Below, piece by piece: positions 7,178 through 16,097 of a stretch of DNA of 46,829 nucleotides. The stretch spans positions 1 to 46,829 of the forward strand of contig JAJRWN010000093.1 in assembly GCA_024276745.1 (NCBI GenBank), read 5' to 3'. This DNA comes from Bacteroidota bacterium (GTDB lineage Bacteria; Bacteroidota; Bacteroidia; Chitinophagales; S012-47). The notes under the pieces are model-generated. The model ran no database searches. It saw only the letters and a program-made list of their open reading frames with translations, and had not been told where the DNA came from. The first letter of the stretch is position 1; every line of letters starts with the position of its first letter. Made by a program: the position numbers and the translations under genes.

Positions 7178-8302
7178 TTAGCGGTAAGTTCTGAAAAAAA
7201 AGAATCGGTCATTTAGGAGCAGGTTTACCCCATACGTGAAATCCAATCGCTGAGAAGGAATATCGAAATAGGCTTCGAAATAAATTTTAGCCTTGAGATA
7301 TGAGCTTAAATGTTTTAAAAGTTCGATTCGTCCGGTAATCAATTTCCGGTTGGGAATAGTAAAGGATGAATCAAGTTCAGAAATACTTTCTAATAAAAAT
7401 TCACCGTAAGGTGCAATAAACTGATGCCCTTGCTGATAAGCAATTTTCAGATTAATCCACTGAGCAGAAGCATTTACTCCCGCATACCACGCATAGCCTT
7501 TTTCAAAAGGCAATGCATTGTTTTGGCCAGGAGGAGGCATGGATAGCGCTTGATATATCAGATATTGACCATCTACACCAATATCAAATGCTTTTGAAGG
7601 ATTTGGTTTAAATGAAAACCCCAGGCCTGTCATACCATTAAACACGGTCAGTACTCCATCAGGTGAACGATCAATTTGTCCTCCTTTATGGGTAATAAGC
7701 AATTGCAATGGAATATGAATCGAACTGTGTTTCCCTAAATCATGTTCCCACCGGCTGCTGCTTCCGGCAATAATTTCTTCTTGAAAAGGATCTCCTTTTT
7801 GAATAAACCTTCTCCACTCCAACCAATTATCTGATCGAAAATGAGCTATATCCAATTCGCTTTGCAAGCCATATTCTACCGGATGCTGATAAAACCAATC
7901 TCTGCGATACAATGATTCTGATAAATCATGGAGTTTATCATTATTCAAATGCCCCATGCGCAGAAGAAATCCCGGTTTTGCTTCATACGTAATCGAAAAT
8001 AAAGGCAAGAATTCGCTAATACCTTTGCTACCATCATACATCAGCAGATGAAAACCTGCATCAATCGTAGTTTTTGGATCAGGTTTATATTCAATTTGAG
8101 GTTGTATAAAAAATCCAATACCTGTCCATCCTTCTGATAAGGGTGAGAAATATTCATTGTTTTTTAGAAAATTATTAGCTTTTACTAGCAAATAAACAGG
8201 TCTTTTTAGTGTATCTTCATTCAGCTTGGAAGCATAAAACTCCTGTGCATAAACAGATAAGCTGCATATACAAAACACCAACAGTATTTTTATACCTTTC
8301 AT
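7178..8302 (-). CDS. Exported protein, probable outer-membrane beta-barrel
   Basis: This 374-residue protein is taken from the ATG at 8302 (MKGIKILLVFCICSLSVYAQ, a clean signal peptide cut after YAQ). A longer start at 8332 would add ten residues before it. After the signal the protein has many alternating hydrophobic/polar stretches rich in aromatic residues (for example KTTIDAGFHLLMYDG, AFDIGVDGQYLIYQ, VNASAQWINLKIAYQQGHQF) and ends FFFFRTYR. This suggests a barrel of about 14-18 strands. No named family is recognised. It stands alone: the divergent M20 peptidase promoter lies 45 bases away. Confidence 0.6.
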   Translation of the reverse strand: MKGIKILLVFCICSLSVYAQEFYASKLNEDTLKRPVYLLVKANNFLKNNEYFSPLSEGWTGIGFFIQPQIEYKPDPKTTIDAGFHLLMYDGSKGISEFLPLFSITYEAKPGFLLRMGHLNNDKLHDLSESLYRRDWFYQHPVEYGLQSELDIAHFRSDNWLEWRRFIQKGDPFQEEIIAGSSSRWEHDLGKHSSIHIPLQLLITHKGGQIDRSPDGVLTVFNGMTGLGFSFKPNPSKAFDIGVDGQYLIYQALSMPPPGQNNALPFEKGYAWYAGVNASAQWINLKIAYQQGHQFIAPYGEFLLESISELDSSFTIPNRKLITGRIELLKHLSSYLKAKIYFEAYFDIPSQRLDFTYGVNLLLNDRFFFFRTYR

Positions 8303-8346
8303 AATCTCTGTTCGCAAAAATACTAATAGCATTCATTAATTAATTG

Positions 8347-8380
8347 TTGAGCAATGATTGACGGGGCTGTATTATATTTG
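8347..8380 (+). promoter_or_regulatory. Promoter of the M20 dipeptidase gene
   Basis: TTG (8347-8349), a 23-base spacer and TATATTTG (8373-8380) fit the Bacteroidota consensus at its long-spacer limit. Transcription would begin near 8387, which rules out the upstream in-frame ATG at 8354 and supports the ATG at 8399. Confidence 0.5.
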
Positions 8381-8398
8381 CATACAAATAAAAGTTGT

Positions 8399-9766
8399 AT
8401 GGAATCACTGCAAAAATATTTTGAGAAACATAAAGAAAGATTTCTGAAGGAACTCATTGAATGGCTCAGCATTCCTTCGGTGAGTGCCGACCAAAAATTT
8501 AAAGACGATGTTTTTGAAGCTGCAGAATTTGCTCAAAAAAAGCTTTTGGCAGCCGGTGTTGATCGTGCCGAAGTTTGTCCAACAAATGGTTATCCCATTG
8601 TTTACGCTGAAAAAATTATAGATAAAAATTTACCGACTGTATTAATTTACGGTCATTATGATGTTCAACCTGCCGATCCTTACGAATTATGGGATTCACC
8701 TCCATTTGACCCTATTATAAAAGATGAGATTATCTATGCACGTGGTTCAAGCGATGACAAAGGCCAGATATATATGCATATAAAAGCATTGGAATGTATG
8801 AATGCCGGAGGAAGTATTCCATGCAATTTAAAATTTATGATAGAAGGAGAAGAAGAAGTAGGCTCTGAAAATTTGGGAACCTTTATTAGCAATAATAAAA
8901 AAAAGCTGGCCGCTGATGTAGTACTAATCTCAGATACCAGTATGTTGTCAAATGATATCCCATCCATTACCACCGGATTGCGCGGATTAAGCTATATGCA
9001 AGTAGAAATAACCGGGCCTAATCGTGATTTGCATAGTGGTGTATATGGAGGCAGTGTAGCAAATCCTGTAAATGTTCTATGCAACATGATTGCTTCACTT
9101 GTTGATGGCAATGGCCGCATAACAATACCCGGATTTTATGATCATGTAAAGGAAGTATCTGCTGCAGAAAGAGCAGAGATGGCAAAAGCACCTTTTGATT
9201 TGGATGATTACAAACGTGAACTGGGTGTACAAGCGGTTTCAGGTGAAGCAGGATATTCTTCTGTTGAACGTACTTCCATCAGGCCATCTCTTGATGTAAA
9301 TGGTATTTGGGGAGGTTATACTGCCGAAGGTGCCAAAACGGTATTACCCTCAAAAGCTTATGCCAAAATCAGTATGAGATTGGTACCTGAGCAAAATAGT
9401 GAACGGATTGCACAGTTATTTACCGATCATATTCATAATATAGCACCGGAAACCGTTCAGGTTAAGGTGATTTCCATGCACGGAGGAGAGGCGGTTGTTA
9501 CCCCTATCGATTCGATAGCATATAAAGCGGCCAGTATGGCTTTCAAGCAAACTTTTGGCAAAGCTCCTGTTCCTGTACGTTCGGGCGGAAGTATCCCTAT
9601 TGTAGCTTTGTTTGAAAAAGAACTGGGACTGAAAACCATCTTAATGGGCTTCGGTCTCGATAGCGATAATATTCATTCGCCTAATGAACATTTTGGCGTA
9701 TTTAATTTTTATAAAGGTATCGAAACCATACCCTGGTTTTATAAGTTTTATGCAGAAATGAAGTAA
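8399..9766 (+). CDS. M20-family dipeptidase / carboxypeptidase
   Basis: This is a cytosolic metallopeptidase of 455 residues from the ATG at 8399 (MESLQKYFEKHKERF). The promoter element at 8373-8380 lies downstream of the longer possible start at 8354. M20 zinc-site motifs are intact: YGHYDVQP, GSSDDKGQ (bridging aspartate), EGEEEVGS (catalytic glutamates), SDTSM, and the C-terminal IHSPNEHF histidine. The middle lid/dimerisation domain includes the GPNRDLHSGVYGG sequence typical of the CNDP/DapE-like dipeptidase group. It hydrolyses dipeptides or N-acyl amino acids; the exact substrate is unknown. It ends three bases short of the convergent lipoprotein gene. Confidence 0.9.
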   Translation: MESLQKYFEKHKERFLKELIEWLSIPSVSADQKFKDDVFEAAEFAQKKLLAAGVDRAEVCPTNGYPIVYAEKIIDKNLPTVLIYGHYDVQPADPYELWDSPPFDPIIKDEIIYARGSSDDKGQIYMHIKALECMNAGGSIPCNLKFMIEGEEEVGSENLGTFISNNKKKLAADVVLISDTSMLSNDIPSITTGLRGLSYMQVEITGPNRDLHSGVYGGSVANPVNVLCNMIASLVDGNGRITIPGFYDHVKEVSAAERAEMAKAPFDLDDYKRELGVQAVSGEAGYSSVERTSIRPSLDVNGIWGGYTAEGAKTVLPSKAYAKISMRLVPEQNSERIAQLFTDHIHNIAPETVQVKVISMHGGEAVVTPIDSIAYKAASMAFKQTFGKAPVPVRSGGSIPIVALFEKELGLKTILMGFGLDSDNIHSPNEHFGVFNFYKGIETIPWFYKFYAEMK

Positions 9767-9769
9767 CTA

Positions 9770-10315
9770 TCAGGGATAAATAAAACGACCCGAAATCATA
9801 AATTCTTCCTCTTTACCTATGCTTGTTTTTTCTTTGGTTTTGATGCGGTAATATTGTTTAGGATAATATTTAAGCACGCTTATGCTACGGTAAACCAAAT
9901 TCTCTTTTACAATATTTATTTCAAGACTAATAATTTTATTTCTTCTACTGATAATTTTCATAGATTTTACCGGAATATTATCATTTGTTGTGGTAAACAA
10001 AACCTTAACTCTTCCGTGATTTACATACTGCGAATCTACCCGATAATAGTTCAAACGGGAAGTATTGCTGATATCAGCCTCAATAAAAGCTTGCAATTCT
10101 TTTTTCCAATCGGGCTTTTCGATGAGCACCGAATCGCTGACTTGACCAACCGAACCTGTTTTTAATAATGGTATCTGTTCATATTCCAAACTGTCAATTT
10201 GATTTTCAATAAACTTCGTAATCGAAAAATTAAGTGTTTCCGGTTTATCAGATGATACCTTATAGTGGCAAGCACTAACAGATACAAAAAACAGCATTAA
10301 AAAATAAAACCTCAT
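9770..10315 (-). CDS. Lipoprotein of unknown function
   Basis: This is a 181-residue protein with a short hydrophobic leader and a lipobox ending at Cys16 (SVSAC). The mature part is mixed alpha/beta, with repeated beta-strand-like segments (VKVLFTTTND, MKIISRRNKIISLEINIV, ISVLKYYPKQYYRI) and a C-terminal ISGRFIYP. No named family is recognised. The pattern is like small Bacteroidota envelope lipoproteins. The gene starts 2 bases after the gpmI stop, so it is co-transcribed with gpmI, probably without a functional link. Confidence 0.6.
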   Translation of the reverse strand: MRFYFLMLFFVSVSACHYKVSSDKPETLNFSITKFIENQIDSLEYEQIPLLKTGSVGQVSDSVLIEKPDWKKELQAFIEADISNTSRLNYYRVDSQYVNHGRVKVLFTTTNDNIPVKSMKIISRRNKIISLEINIVKENLVYRSISVLKYYPKQYYRIKTKEKTSIGKEEEFMISGRFIYP

Positions 10316-10317
10316 CG

Positions 10318-11841
10318 TTAAAAAAGACTTTTCCCGGTCATTTCAGGGGCTTGTTCAATGTTCATCATCTTCAGCAATGTTGGAGCTACATCTGATAATA
10401 CACCCTTTTGCAGTTCAGGTTTTAAAGTTTGATCAATCAAAATCATTGGAACAGGATTCAAGGAATGAGCCGTATTGGGGCTTCCGTCAGGATTGATTAA
10501 ATAATCTGAATTCCCATGATCAGCAAGAATGATAATCGCATAATCTTTTTCCAGTGCTGCCGGTATGATCTCCTGCAAACAATGATCTACTGTTTCGCAG
10601 GCTTTCATGGCAGCCTTAAACACACCGGTATGCCCGACCATATCGGCATTGGCAAAGTTCAGACATATAAAGTCCGGTTCATTGGTTTTTATTTCTTTCA
10701 AAAGCGCATCTTTTACCTGAAAAGCACTCATTTCAGGTTGCAAATCATAAGTTGCTACTTTAGGTGAAGGTATCATGACCCTTTTTTCACCCTTGAAAGG
10801 TTTTTCTCTGCCTCCCGAAAAGAAAAAAGTAACATGAGGATATTTTTCCGTTTCGGCAATTCTGAGCTGTGTATATCCAAGATTTGATAAATATTCACCG
10901 ATTGTCATCGCTACATGTTCGTTGTCGTAAACAATATGCATGTTTTTGAATTGTTCATCATAATTAGTCATTATCACGGTATACAGATTTAGTTTCTTCA
11001 TATTGAATTCCGGAAAATCGTGTTGTGTCAATGCATCAATGATTTGTCTTGGACGGTCGGTTCTGAAATTAAAAAAGAAAATCACATCGTCTGCTTTAAC
11101 GGAGCCAAGGGCTTTGCCCGAATCATCAACCTTAATCATGGGTTGCAGAAATTCATCTGTGATACCGGCATCGTAAGCATCCTGAATGCCAGCCGTAAAA
11201 TCTTTTACCGGCCGGCCATTTCCTCTTACCATCATACGGTAAGCAGTAGAAGTTCGCTCCCAGCGTTTGTCCCTGTCCATGGCATAGTATCGCCCGACAA
11301 CAGAAGCAAGTTGTCCATGAGTATTTTCCAAATAGCTTTCTAATTGTTTGATAAACTGCAAACCACTTTTAGGATCGGTATCGCGACCATCTGTAAAAGC
11401 ATGTATAAAAAATTGTTGAATACCGGCCTTTTCTGCAATCTCAATCAATGCTTTCAAATGCAGTATATGCGAATGTACACCACCGTCAGAAACCAAACCC
11501 ATAAAGTGAACCGGTTTATGATTCTTCAATGCATAATCGAATGCGTCTATTACCACCGGATTGTGTTCCAACTGATGATTTTCCACTTCCCGGTTGATTC
11601 TTAGCAATTCCTGGTAAACAATGCGACCGGCCCCTAAATTAAGATGACCCACCTCTGAATTTCCCATTTGCCCCTTTGGTAATCCAACATTTTCGCCATC
11701 GGTTAGTAGTTCTGTATGCGGATATTTTTTTAACAAGGAATCAATATAAGGCGTATTGGCATTATAAATTGCATCGCTTTGATCTTCCTTTCCATGGCCC
11801 CAGCCATCGAGTATCATCAAAAAAGATTTTTTATTTTTCAT
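10318..11841 (-). CDS. gpmI: 2,3-bisphosphoglycerate-independent phosphoglycerate mutase
   Basis: This 507-residue enzyme interconverts 3- and 2-phosphoglycerate in glycolysis and gluconeogenesis, using two Mn ions and a serine nucleophile. Motifs: MILDGWG at 9-15, GNSEVGHLNLGAGR with the nucleophile Ser62, DGRDTDP, RYYAMDRDKRWER, NFRTDRPRQI, FFSGGREKPF, LNFANADMVGHTG and ILADHGNSD. Length matches the family (about 505-515). A TAATTTTG element ends four bases upstream of the ATG, so the mRNA may be nearly leaderless. A lipoprotein gene follows after 2 bases. Confidence 0.97.
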   Translation of the reverse strand: MKNKKSFLMILDGWGHGKEDQSDAIYNANTPYIDSLLKKYPHTELLTDGENVGLPKGQMGNSEVGHLNLGAGRIVYQELLRINREVENHQLEHNPVVIDAFDYALKNHKPVHFMGLVSDGGVHSHILHLKALIEIAEKAGIQQFFIHAFTDGRDTDPKSGLQFIKQLESYLENTHGQLASVVGRYYAMDRDKRWERTSTAYRMMVRGNGRPVKDFTAGIQDAYDAGITDEFLQPMIKVDDSGKALGSVKADDVIFFFNFRTDRPRQIIDALTQHDFPEFNMKKLNLYTVIMTNYDEQFKNMHIVYDNEHVAMTIGEYLSNLGYTQLRIAETEKYPHVTFFFSGGREKPFKGEKRVMIPSPKVATYDLQPEMSAFQVKDALLKEIKTNEPDFICLNFANADMVGHTGVFKAAMKACETVDHCLQEIIPAALEKDYAIIILADHGNSDYLINPDGSPNTAHSLNPVPMILIDQTLKPELQKGVLSDVAPTLLKMMNIEQAPEMTGKSLF

Positions 11842-11845
11842 TTTA

Positions 11846-11853
11846 CAAAATTA
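11846..11853 (-). promoter_or_regulatory. -7-like element immediately before gpmI
   Basis: TAATTTTG on the minus strand ends four bases before the gpmI ATG. No TTG element is found at the expected distance. If it is a real -7 box, the transcript starts at or next to the start codon. Confidence 0.3.
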
Positions 11854-11945
11854 GGTTTATGCGCGATAATACTTAAATTTGGTCTTTTCAATCTAATAGT
11901 TTGCTTTTGGCATAATATTCGTTATCTGTTATCAAACTGAATTGT

Positions 11946-12347
11946 ATGAAAACTATACTCAAACGAGTCATTTTTAGTTCATTTCTTCTTATCGGTAATT
12001 CATTATTTGGCCAACAAATACCGGCCTATATGAATCAAATAAAAGCAGCCATTCAAGCCGGAAATGCTACGGAACTGGCTCGTTATTTTGATAGTCAGGT
12101 TGAATTAACCATTCTGGATAACGAAAATGGATATAGCAAAGTACAAGCAGTGGAAGTTGTAAAAAACTTCTTCAATAAACATCCGGTCACCACATTCAGG
12201 ATTATGCATCATAGTACTACCGGAGGCAATGCAGAATATGCCATTGGAACTTTGCAAACGACAAAAGGAACATTCAGAACCTACATTTTATTAAAGAATG
12301 TTGACAAACAAATGCTTATACAGCAATTAAAATTTACCGAAGACTAA
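11946..12347 (+). CDS. DUF4783 protein, exported
   Basis: This 133-residue protein has a signal peptide (MKTILKRVIFSSFLLIGNSLFGQ). The mature domain is NTF2/SnoaL-like, with IKAAIQAGNATELARYFDSQVELTI and VEVVKNFFNKHPVTTFRIMHH, typical of Bacteroidota DUF4783. These genes commonly sit directly upstream of nadC, as here (7 bases). The function is unknown. The fold suggests a small ligand-binding cone, perhaps periplasmic. A TAAATTTG element at 11874-11881 may be its -7 box. Confidence 0.8.
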   Translation: MKTILKRVIFSSFLLIGNSLFGQQIPAYMNQIKAAIQAGNATELARYFDSQVELTILDNENGYSKVQAVEVVKNFFNKHPVTTFRIMHHSTTGGNAEYAIGTLQTTKGTFRTYILLKNVDKQMLIQQLKFTED

Positions 12348-12354
12348 AATTTAT

Positions 12355-13203
12355 ATGACTTTTAATTCTAAAGCTTTTATTAAAGCCGCATTGGCAGAAG
12401 ATATCGGTCAGGGCGATTTTACTTCATTGGCATGCATCGATGCTGAAGCACAGGGTACTGCTAAAATGCTAGCAAAAGATACCGGAATCATTGCCGGTAT
12501 CGAACTGGCCGCTATGATTTATAAACAAGTAGATCCCGATATATCTTTCGAGCCTCTTGCTCATGATGGTAAACATGTACGATATGGTAACATTATCTTC
12601 ATGGTAAGCGGTAAACAACAATCATTATTAATGGCCGAACGACTTGTATTAAATTTTATGCAAAGAATGAGTGGTATAGCCACAATGGCCAATTTAATGG
12701 TTAAAACTGTTGAAGATTATGATGTAAGCATTTTGGATACAAGAAAAACCACACCCACTTTAAGATGGTTTGAAAAATGGGCTGCACGTATAGGAGGTGC
12801 ACAAAACCACCGGATGGGTTTATACGATATGGTGATGATAAAAGATAACCATATTGACTATGCCGGTGGCATAGACATTGCCATAAAAAAAGTGCGTGAA
12901 TATTTGAAAAAAAATAAACTGCAGCTGAAAATTGAAATCGAAGCCCGAAGCATTTCCGATGTAAAAAGAATTGTACGCATCGGTTCGGTAGATCGAATCA
13001 TGCTTGATAATATGGACCCGGACCAAATAAAAAGTTGTGTTAAACTTATTAATGGTAAATTTGAAACAGAAGCTTCCGGAAATATTATCATCGAAAATGT
13101 AAAAGAATATGCGGCCAGTGGGGTAAATTATATTTCAAGCGGTTTTATTACACATTCGGCCGGTATTCTCGACCTGAGTATTAAAGCGGTAAAATATGGC
13201 TGA
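12355..13203 (+). CDS. nadC: Nicotinate-nucleotide pyrophosphorylase (carboxylating)
   Basis: This 282-residue quinolinate phosphoribosyltransferase makes nicotinate mononucleotide from quinolinate and PRPP in NAD synthesis. Motifs: ALAEDIGQGDFTS at the start, AERLVLNFMQRMSGIAT, DTRKTTPTLRWFEKWA (substrate-binding Arg/Lys), GGAQNHRMGLYDMVMIKDNH, IEIEARS, DRIMLDNMDP and the final ISSGFITHSAGILDLSIK. Length is typical. The gene is 7 bases downstream of the DUF4783 gene and probably in the same transcript. Confidence 0.97.
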   Translation: MTFNSKAFIKAALAEDIGQGDFTSLACIDAEAQGTAKMLAKDTGIIAGIELAAMIYKQVDPDISFEPLAHDGKHVRYGNIIFMVSGKQQSLLMAERLVLNFMQRMSGIATMANLMVKTVEDYDVSILDTRKTTPTLRWFEKWAARIGGAQNHRMGLYDMVMIKDNHIDYAGGIDIAIKKVREYLKKNKLQLKIEIEARSISDVKRIVRIGSVDRIMLDNMDPDQIKSCVKLINGKFETEASGNIIIENVKEYAASGVNYISSGFITHSAGILDLSIKAVKYG

Positions 13204-13289
13204 CCCTTTCATGCTTTCCAACATTATTCAATCTTTACTATATTCTTCCATTTTATTATTGCATAAATAGCATGAGAAGTACAATTTTT

Positions 13290-13297
13290 TAATTTTG
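13290..13297 (+). promoter_or_regulatory. -7-like element immediately before the LtaS-like gene
   Basis: TAATTTTG ends five bases before the ATG at 13303. The nearest TTG is 28 bases upstream, too far for the consensus. If it is a real -7 box, the transcript would be leaderless. Confidence 0.3.
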
Positions 13298-13302
13298 CTC
13301 TA

Positions 13303-15216
13303 ATGCAGCTCTCACAATTCCGACATTATATCATTCTTCTAAAACGTTTAGGAATTGTAATGGGCTTATTTACCCTATGCCGGATTTTATTTTTTCTGTT
13401 TAACTATCATTTATTTTCCGATATTACTTTTTTGGAATTCCTGAAAGCAATGGTCTTTGGCTGGCGATTCGACCTCTCGGCCATATTTTATATCAATACC
13501 TTATTTATACTGCTGCATATCGTGCCCAATCCCTGGCGCGATAGAAAAACCTATCAATCGGTATTGAAATTTTTATTTTATGCTATCAACGGCTCTGCCC
13601 TCTTTTTCGAATCAAGCGATTTTATTTATTATGAATTTGCTCAACAACGAACTTCCTCTCATATACTTGGGCTGAAAAACGATATCCTGGGACTTATACC
13701 CCAATTTATATATGATTTCTGGTATGTCCTGTTGATTTGTGCAGCGATAGTTTATCTGATTAATAAACTTTACCGGATAACAGCGACATCAACAGTAATC
13801 GGACCTGCAAAGCAAAACTATTTTATCCAATCCCTGCTGGCCCTGCTTATTGCCGGCATTTGGCTGGTAGCCGGCAGAGGTGGTTTTCAACTAAAACCTA
13901 TTTCACCCATTACGGCTACCAAATATTTTAAGGTAAAAGATGTCTCTCTGATTACCAACACAAGCTTCACGATCATCTATTCTTTATTTCACCGGGAATT
14001 GGAAATACCTCAATATTTCCGGGAAGATCAATTAACTGATGAATTTAATCCCTTGCATCAGTTTGCCCATTCCAATGAATATAGCTGGGCAGATACCCTT
14101 AGAAAAACAGCACATCCGAATATTGTGATTTTGATTTTAGAAAGTTTTTCAAAAGAATATACCGGCTACTTTAATCATGGCAAGGGATATACACCGTTTC
14201 TCGATAGTTTGATGCAACAAAGCATGGTATTTACCCAAGCTTATGCCAATGGAAAACATAGTATTGATGTCTTACCGGCATTAAGCATCGGTCTGCCTGC
14301 TTTAATGAACGATGCTTATATTTCTTCAATCTATTCCACCAACCGGATAGAAGGTCTGGGCGATCAGCTAAAAAGCATTGGATATACTAGCTATTTTATG
14401 CATGGAGGAAATAACGGTACCATGACTTTCGATTATTATGCCGATGCCATTGGATTAGACCATTACCTGGGCAGAAACGAATATAATAATGATCAAGATT
14501 TTGATGGTAACTGGGGTATTTATGATGAGCCGTTTCTTCAATATGCCGCCCATGTGCTTGATACTAGCTCTACTCCTTTTTGCAGCCTGATATTTACCTT
14601 ATCTTCACATCATCCGTTTTCGATTCCCAAAAAATATAAGAATCGCTTTAAAGAAGGTCCTTTGCCCATTATAAAATCGGTAAGATATGCAGATTTTGCA
14701 TTAAAAAAATTCTTCCAAACGGCATCGAAAATGAAATGGTTTGATAATACTTTATTTCTGATAACCCCCGATCATACAGGGCCGTTGATGCGCAATGAAA
14801 ATAAAAACCGGGTAGGAAATTACCGGATTCCCATCATTGCCTATTTGCCCGGATCCTCACTAAAAGGCACCATCAATTATACCGTTCAGCAAACCGATAT
14901 CTACAACACAGTGCTTGAGTTCAGTGGTTATAAAGCCAAGTATCTAAGCTTCGGAAACTCCCTGTTCGATTCTACGGCCTACCGTTTCAGCGTGAGCCAA
15001 ATGGACGATATTTACCAGATAATTCACAATGATTACGCCTTACAATATGACGGGGAACATGTTATTGGGTTTTTCAATTGTGTTGAAGATCCTACACTAA
15101 GCCATAATCTGATGGAAAAACCAATGCCTGTTAAAACCGAAATGCTCCGTAAACTGGAAGCAATCATTCAAACTTACGATGAAATGCTGGTTAAGAATAA
15201 ATACTTTCCCGGATGA
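13303..15216 (+). CDS. LTA synthase-like membrane sulfatase-fold transferase
   Basis: This 637-residue inner-membrane protein has about five transmembrane helices (within residues 10-190) and a periplasmic alkaline-phosphatase/sulfatase domain (about 270-600). Metal-site motifs are visible: NIVILILESFS with Glu280 and PDHTG with Asp-His. The nucleophile region reads NGKHS (residues 316-320), where staphylococcal LtaS has GKTS with the catalytic Thr. Here His occupies that position and the neighbouring Ser is kept. The family moves phosphoglycerol or phosphoethanolamine from phospholipids onto glycans or lipids. A Gram-negative cell has no lipoteichoic acid, so the acceptor is unknown. The gene overlaps the lipid kinase gene by four bases (ATGA), suggesting that released diacylglycerol is recycled. 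Confidence 0.8.
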   Translation: MQLSQFRHYIILLKRLGIVMGLFTLCRILFFLFNYHLFSDITFLEFLKAMVFGWRFDLSAIFYINTLFILLHIVPNPWRDRKTYQSVLKFLFYAINGSALFFESSDFIYYEFAQQRTSSHILGLKNDILGLIPQFIYDFWYVLLICAAIVYLINKLYRITATSTVIGPAKQNYFIQSLLALLIAGIWLVAGRGGFQLKPISPITATKYFKVKDVSLITNTSFTIIYSLFHRELEIPQYFREDQLTDEFNPLHQFAHSNEYSWADTLRKTAHPNIVILILESFSKEYTGYFNHGKGYTPFLDSLMQQSMVFTQAYANGKHSIDVLPALSIGLPALMNDAYISSIYSTNRIEGLGDQLKSIGYTSYFMHGGNNGTMTFDYYADAIGLDHYLGRNEYNNDQDFDGNWGIYDEPFLQYAAHVLDTSSTPFCSLIFTLSSHHPFSIPKKYKNRFKEGPLPIIKSVRYADFALKKFFQTASKMKWFDNTLFLITPDHTGPLMRNENKNRVGNYRIPIIAYLPGSSLKGTINYTVQQTDIYNTVLEFSGYKAKYLSFGNSLFDSTAYRFSVSQMDDIYQIIHNDYALQYDGEHVIGFFNCVEDPTLSHNLMEKPMPVKTEMLRKLEAIIQTYDEMLVKNKYFPG

Positions 15217-16097
15217 GAAAACAAATGCTATTCATCATAAACCCTGTTTCAGGAACCCGGAAATTTCTGAAAAAAAGATTACCTCGCATAATCAAACGGA
15301 TTATTGATACAGAACGTTTTGAATACCAAATCAGATATACACAATATAAAGGTCATGCAGTTGTATTGGCCAAAACTGCTATAGAAGAAGGCATCGGGAT
15401 TATCGTAATGGCCGGTGGAGACGGATCAATCAACGAAGTAGCGAACGTGATAAGAGACTCAAATATCATACTTGGAATTATACCGGTTGGCTCAGGCAAC
15501 GGTTTGGCGCGGCATTTGGGATATACCATGAATGCCCCAAGAACCATAAAAGCCATCAATAAACTCAAAACCGGTAAAATTGATATCTGTAGCTATGACG
15601 AACGGATTTTTTGCTCCAATGCAGGGCTTGGTTTCGATGCTCTGGTCATTCGATTATTTGATACCTCCCGAAACCGGGGTTTCTTCGGCTATGCCTTTTC
15701 GGTACTCAAAGGATTAATTATGTTTCCGGGTATTCAGTACGAAATAAAAGTAAACGATCAGGTTTTGAAAGGTAAAGCTTTTCTGATATCGGCATGCAAC
15801 TCAAATCAGGTAGGATACAACGTAAAACTTGCACCCTATGCAAGTTTGCAAGACGGTTTAATGGATTTATGGATACTCGATAAATTCCCCCGTTGGAAAG
15901 CACCCTTTTTGTTTTTGCGCGTATTACGTAAAACTCATTTTAAAAGTCCTTATTTTAAAAATTATATCAGCAAACGTATAGAAATAAAAACCATAGAAAA
16001 ACAATATTTTCAGGTTGACGGAGAAGCCAGAAACCCTGTTGATTACCTGAATATCTGCGTAATACCAAAAGCATTACAAGTAATTATACCTTCATGA
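15213..16097 (+). CDS. Diacylglycerol kinase-like lipid kinase (YegS/DgkB/LCB5 family)
   Basis: This 294-residue cytosolic/peripheral kinase has an N-terminal nucleotide-binding half with NPVSGTRKF, MAGGDGSINEVAN (the GGDGT motif with Ser), and PVGSGNGLARHLG. The C-terminal beta-sandwich half has FCSNAGLGFDA and the end FQVDGEARN. The family phosphorylates diacylglycerol or related lipids. The start overlaps the stop of the LtaS-like gene and its stop overlaps the SUI1 gene start (ATGA both times), so the three are translationally coupled. By analogy with DgkB in Firmicutes it may turn diacylglycerol left by the LtaS-like enzyme back into phosphatidate. This is inference from context. Confidence 0.88.
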   Translation: MRKQMLFIINPVSGTRKFLKKRLPRIIKRIIDTERFEYQIRYTQYKGHAVVLAKTAIEEGIGIIVMAGGDGSINEVANVIRDSNIILGIIPVGSGNGLARHLGYTMNAPRTIKAINKLKTGKIDICSYDERIFCSNAGLGFDALVIRLFDTSRNRGFFGYAFSVLKGLIMFPGIQYEIKVNDQVLKGKAFLISACNSNQVGYNVKLAPYASLQDGLMDLWILDKFPRWKAPFLFLRVLRKTHFKSPYFKNYISKRIEIKTIEKQYFQVDGEARNPVDYLNICVIPKALQVIIPS

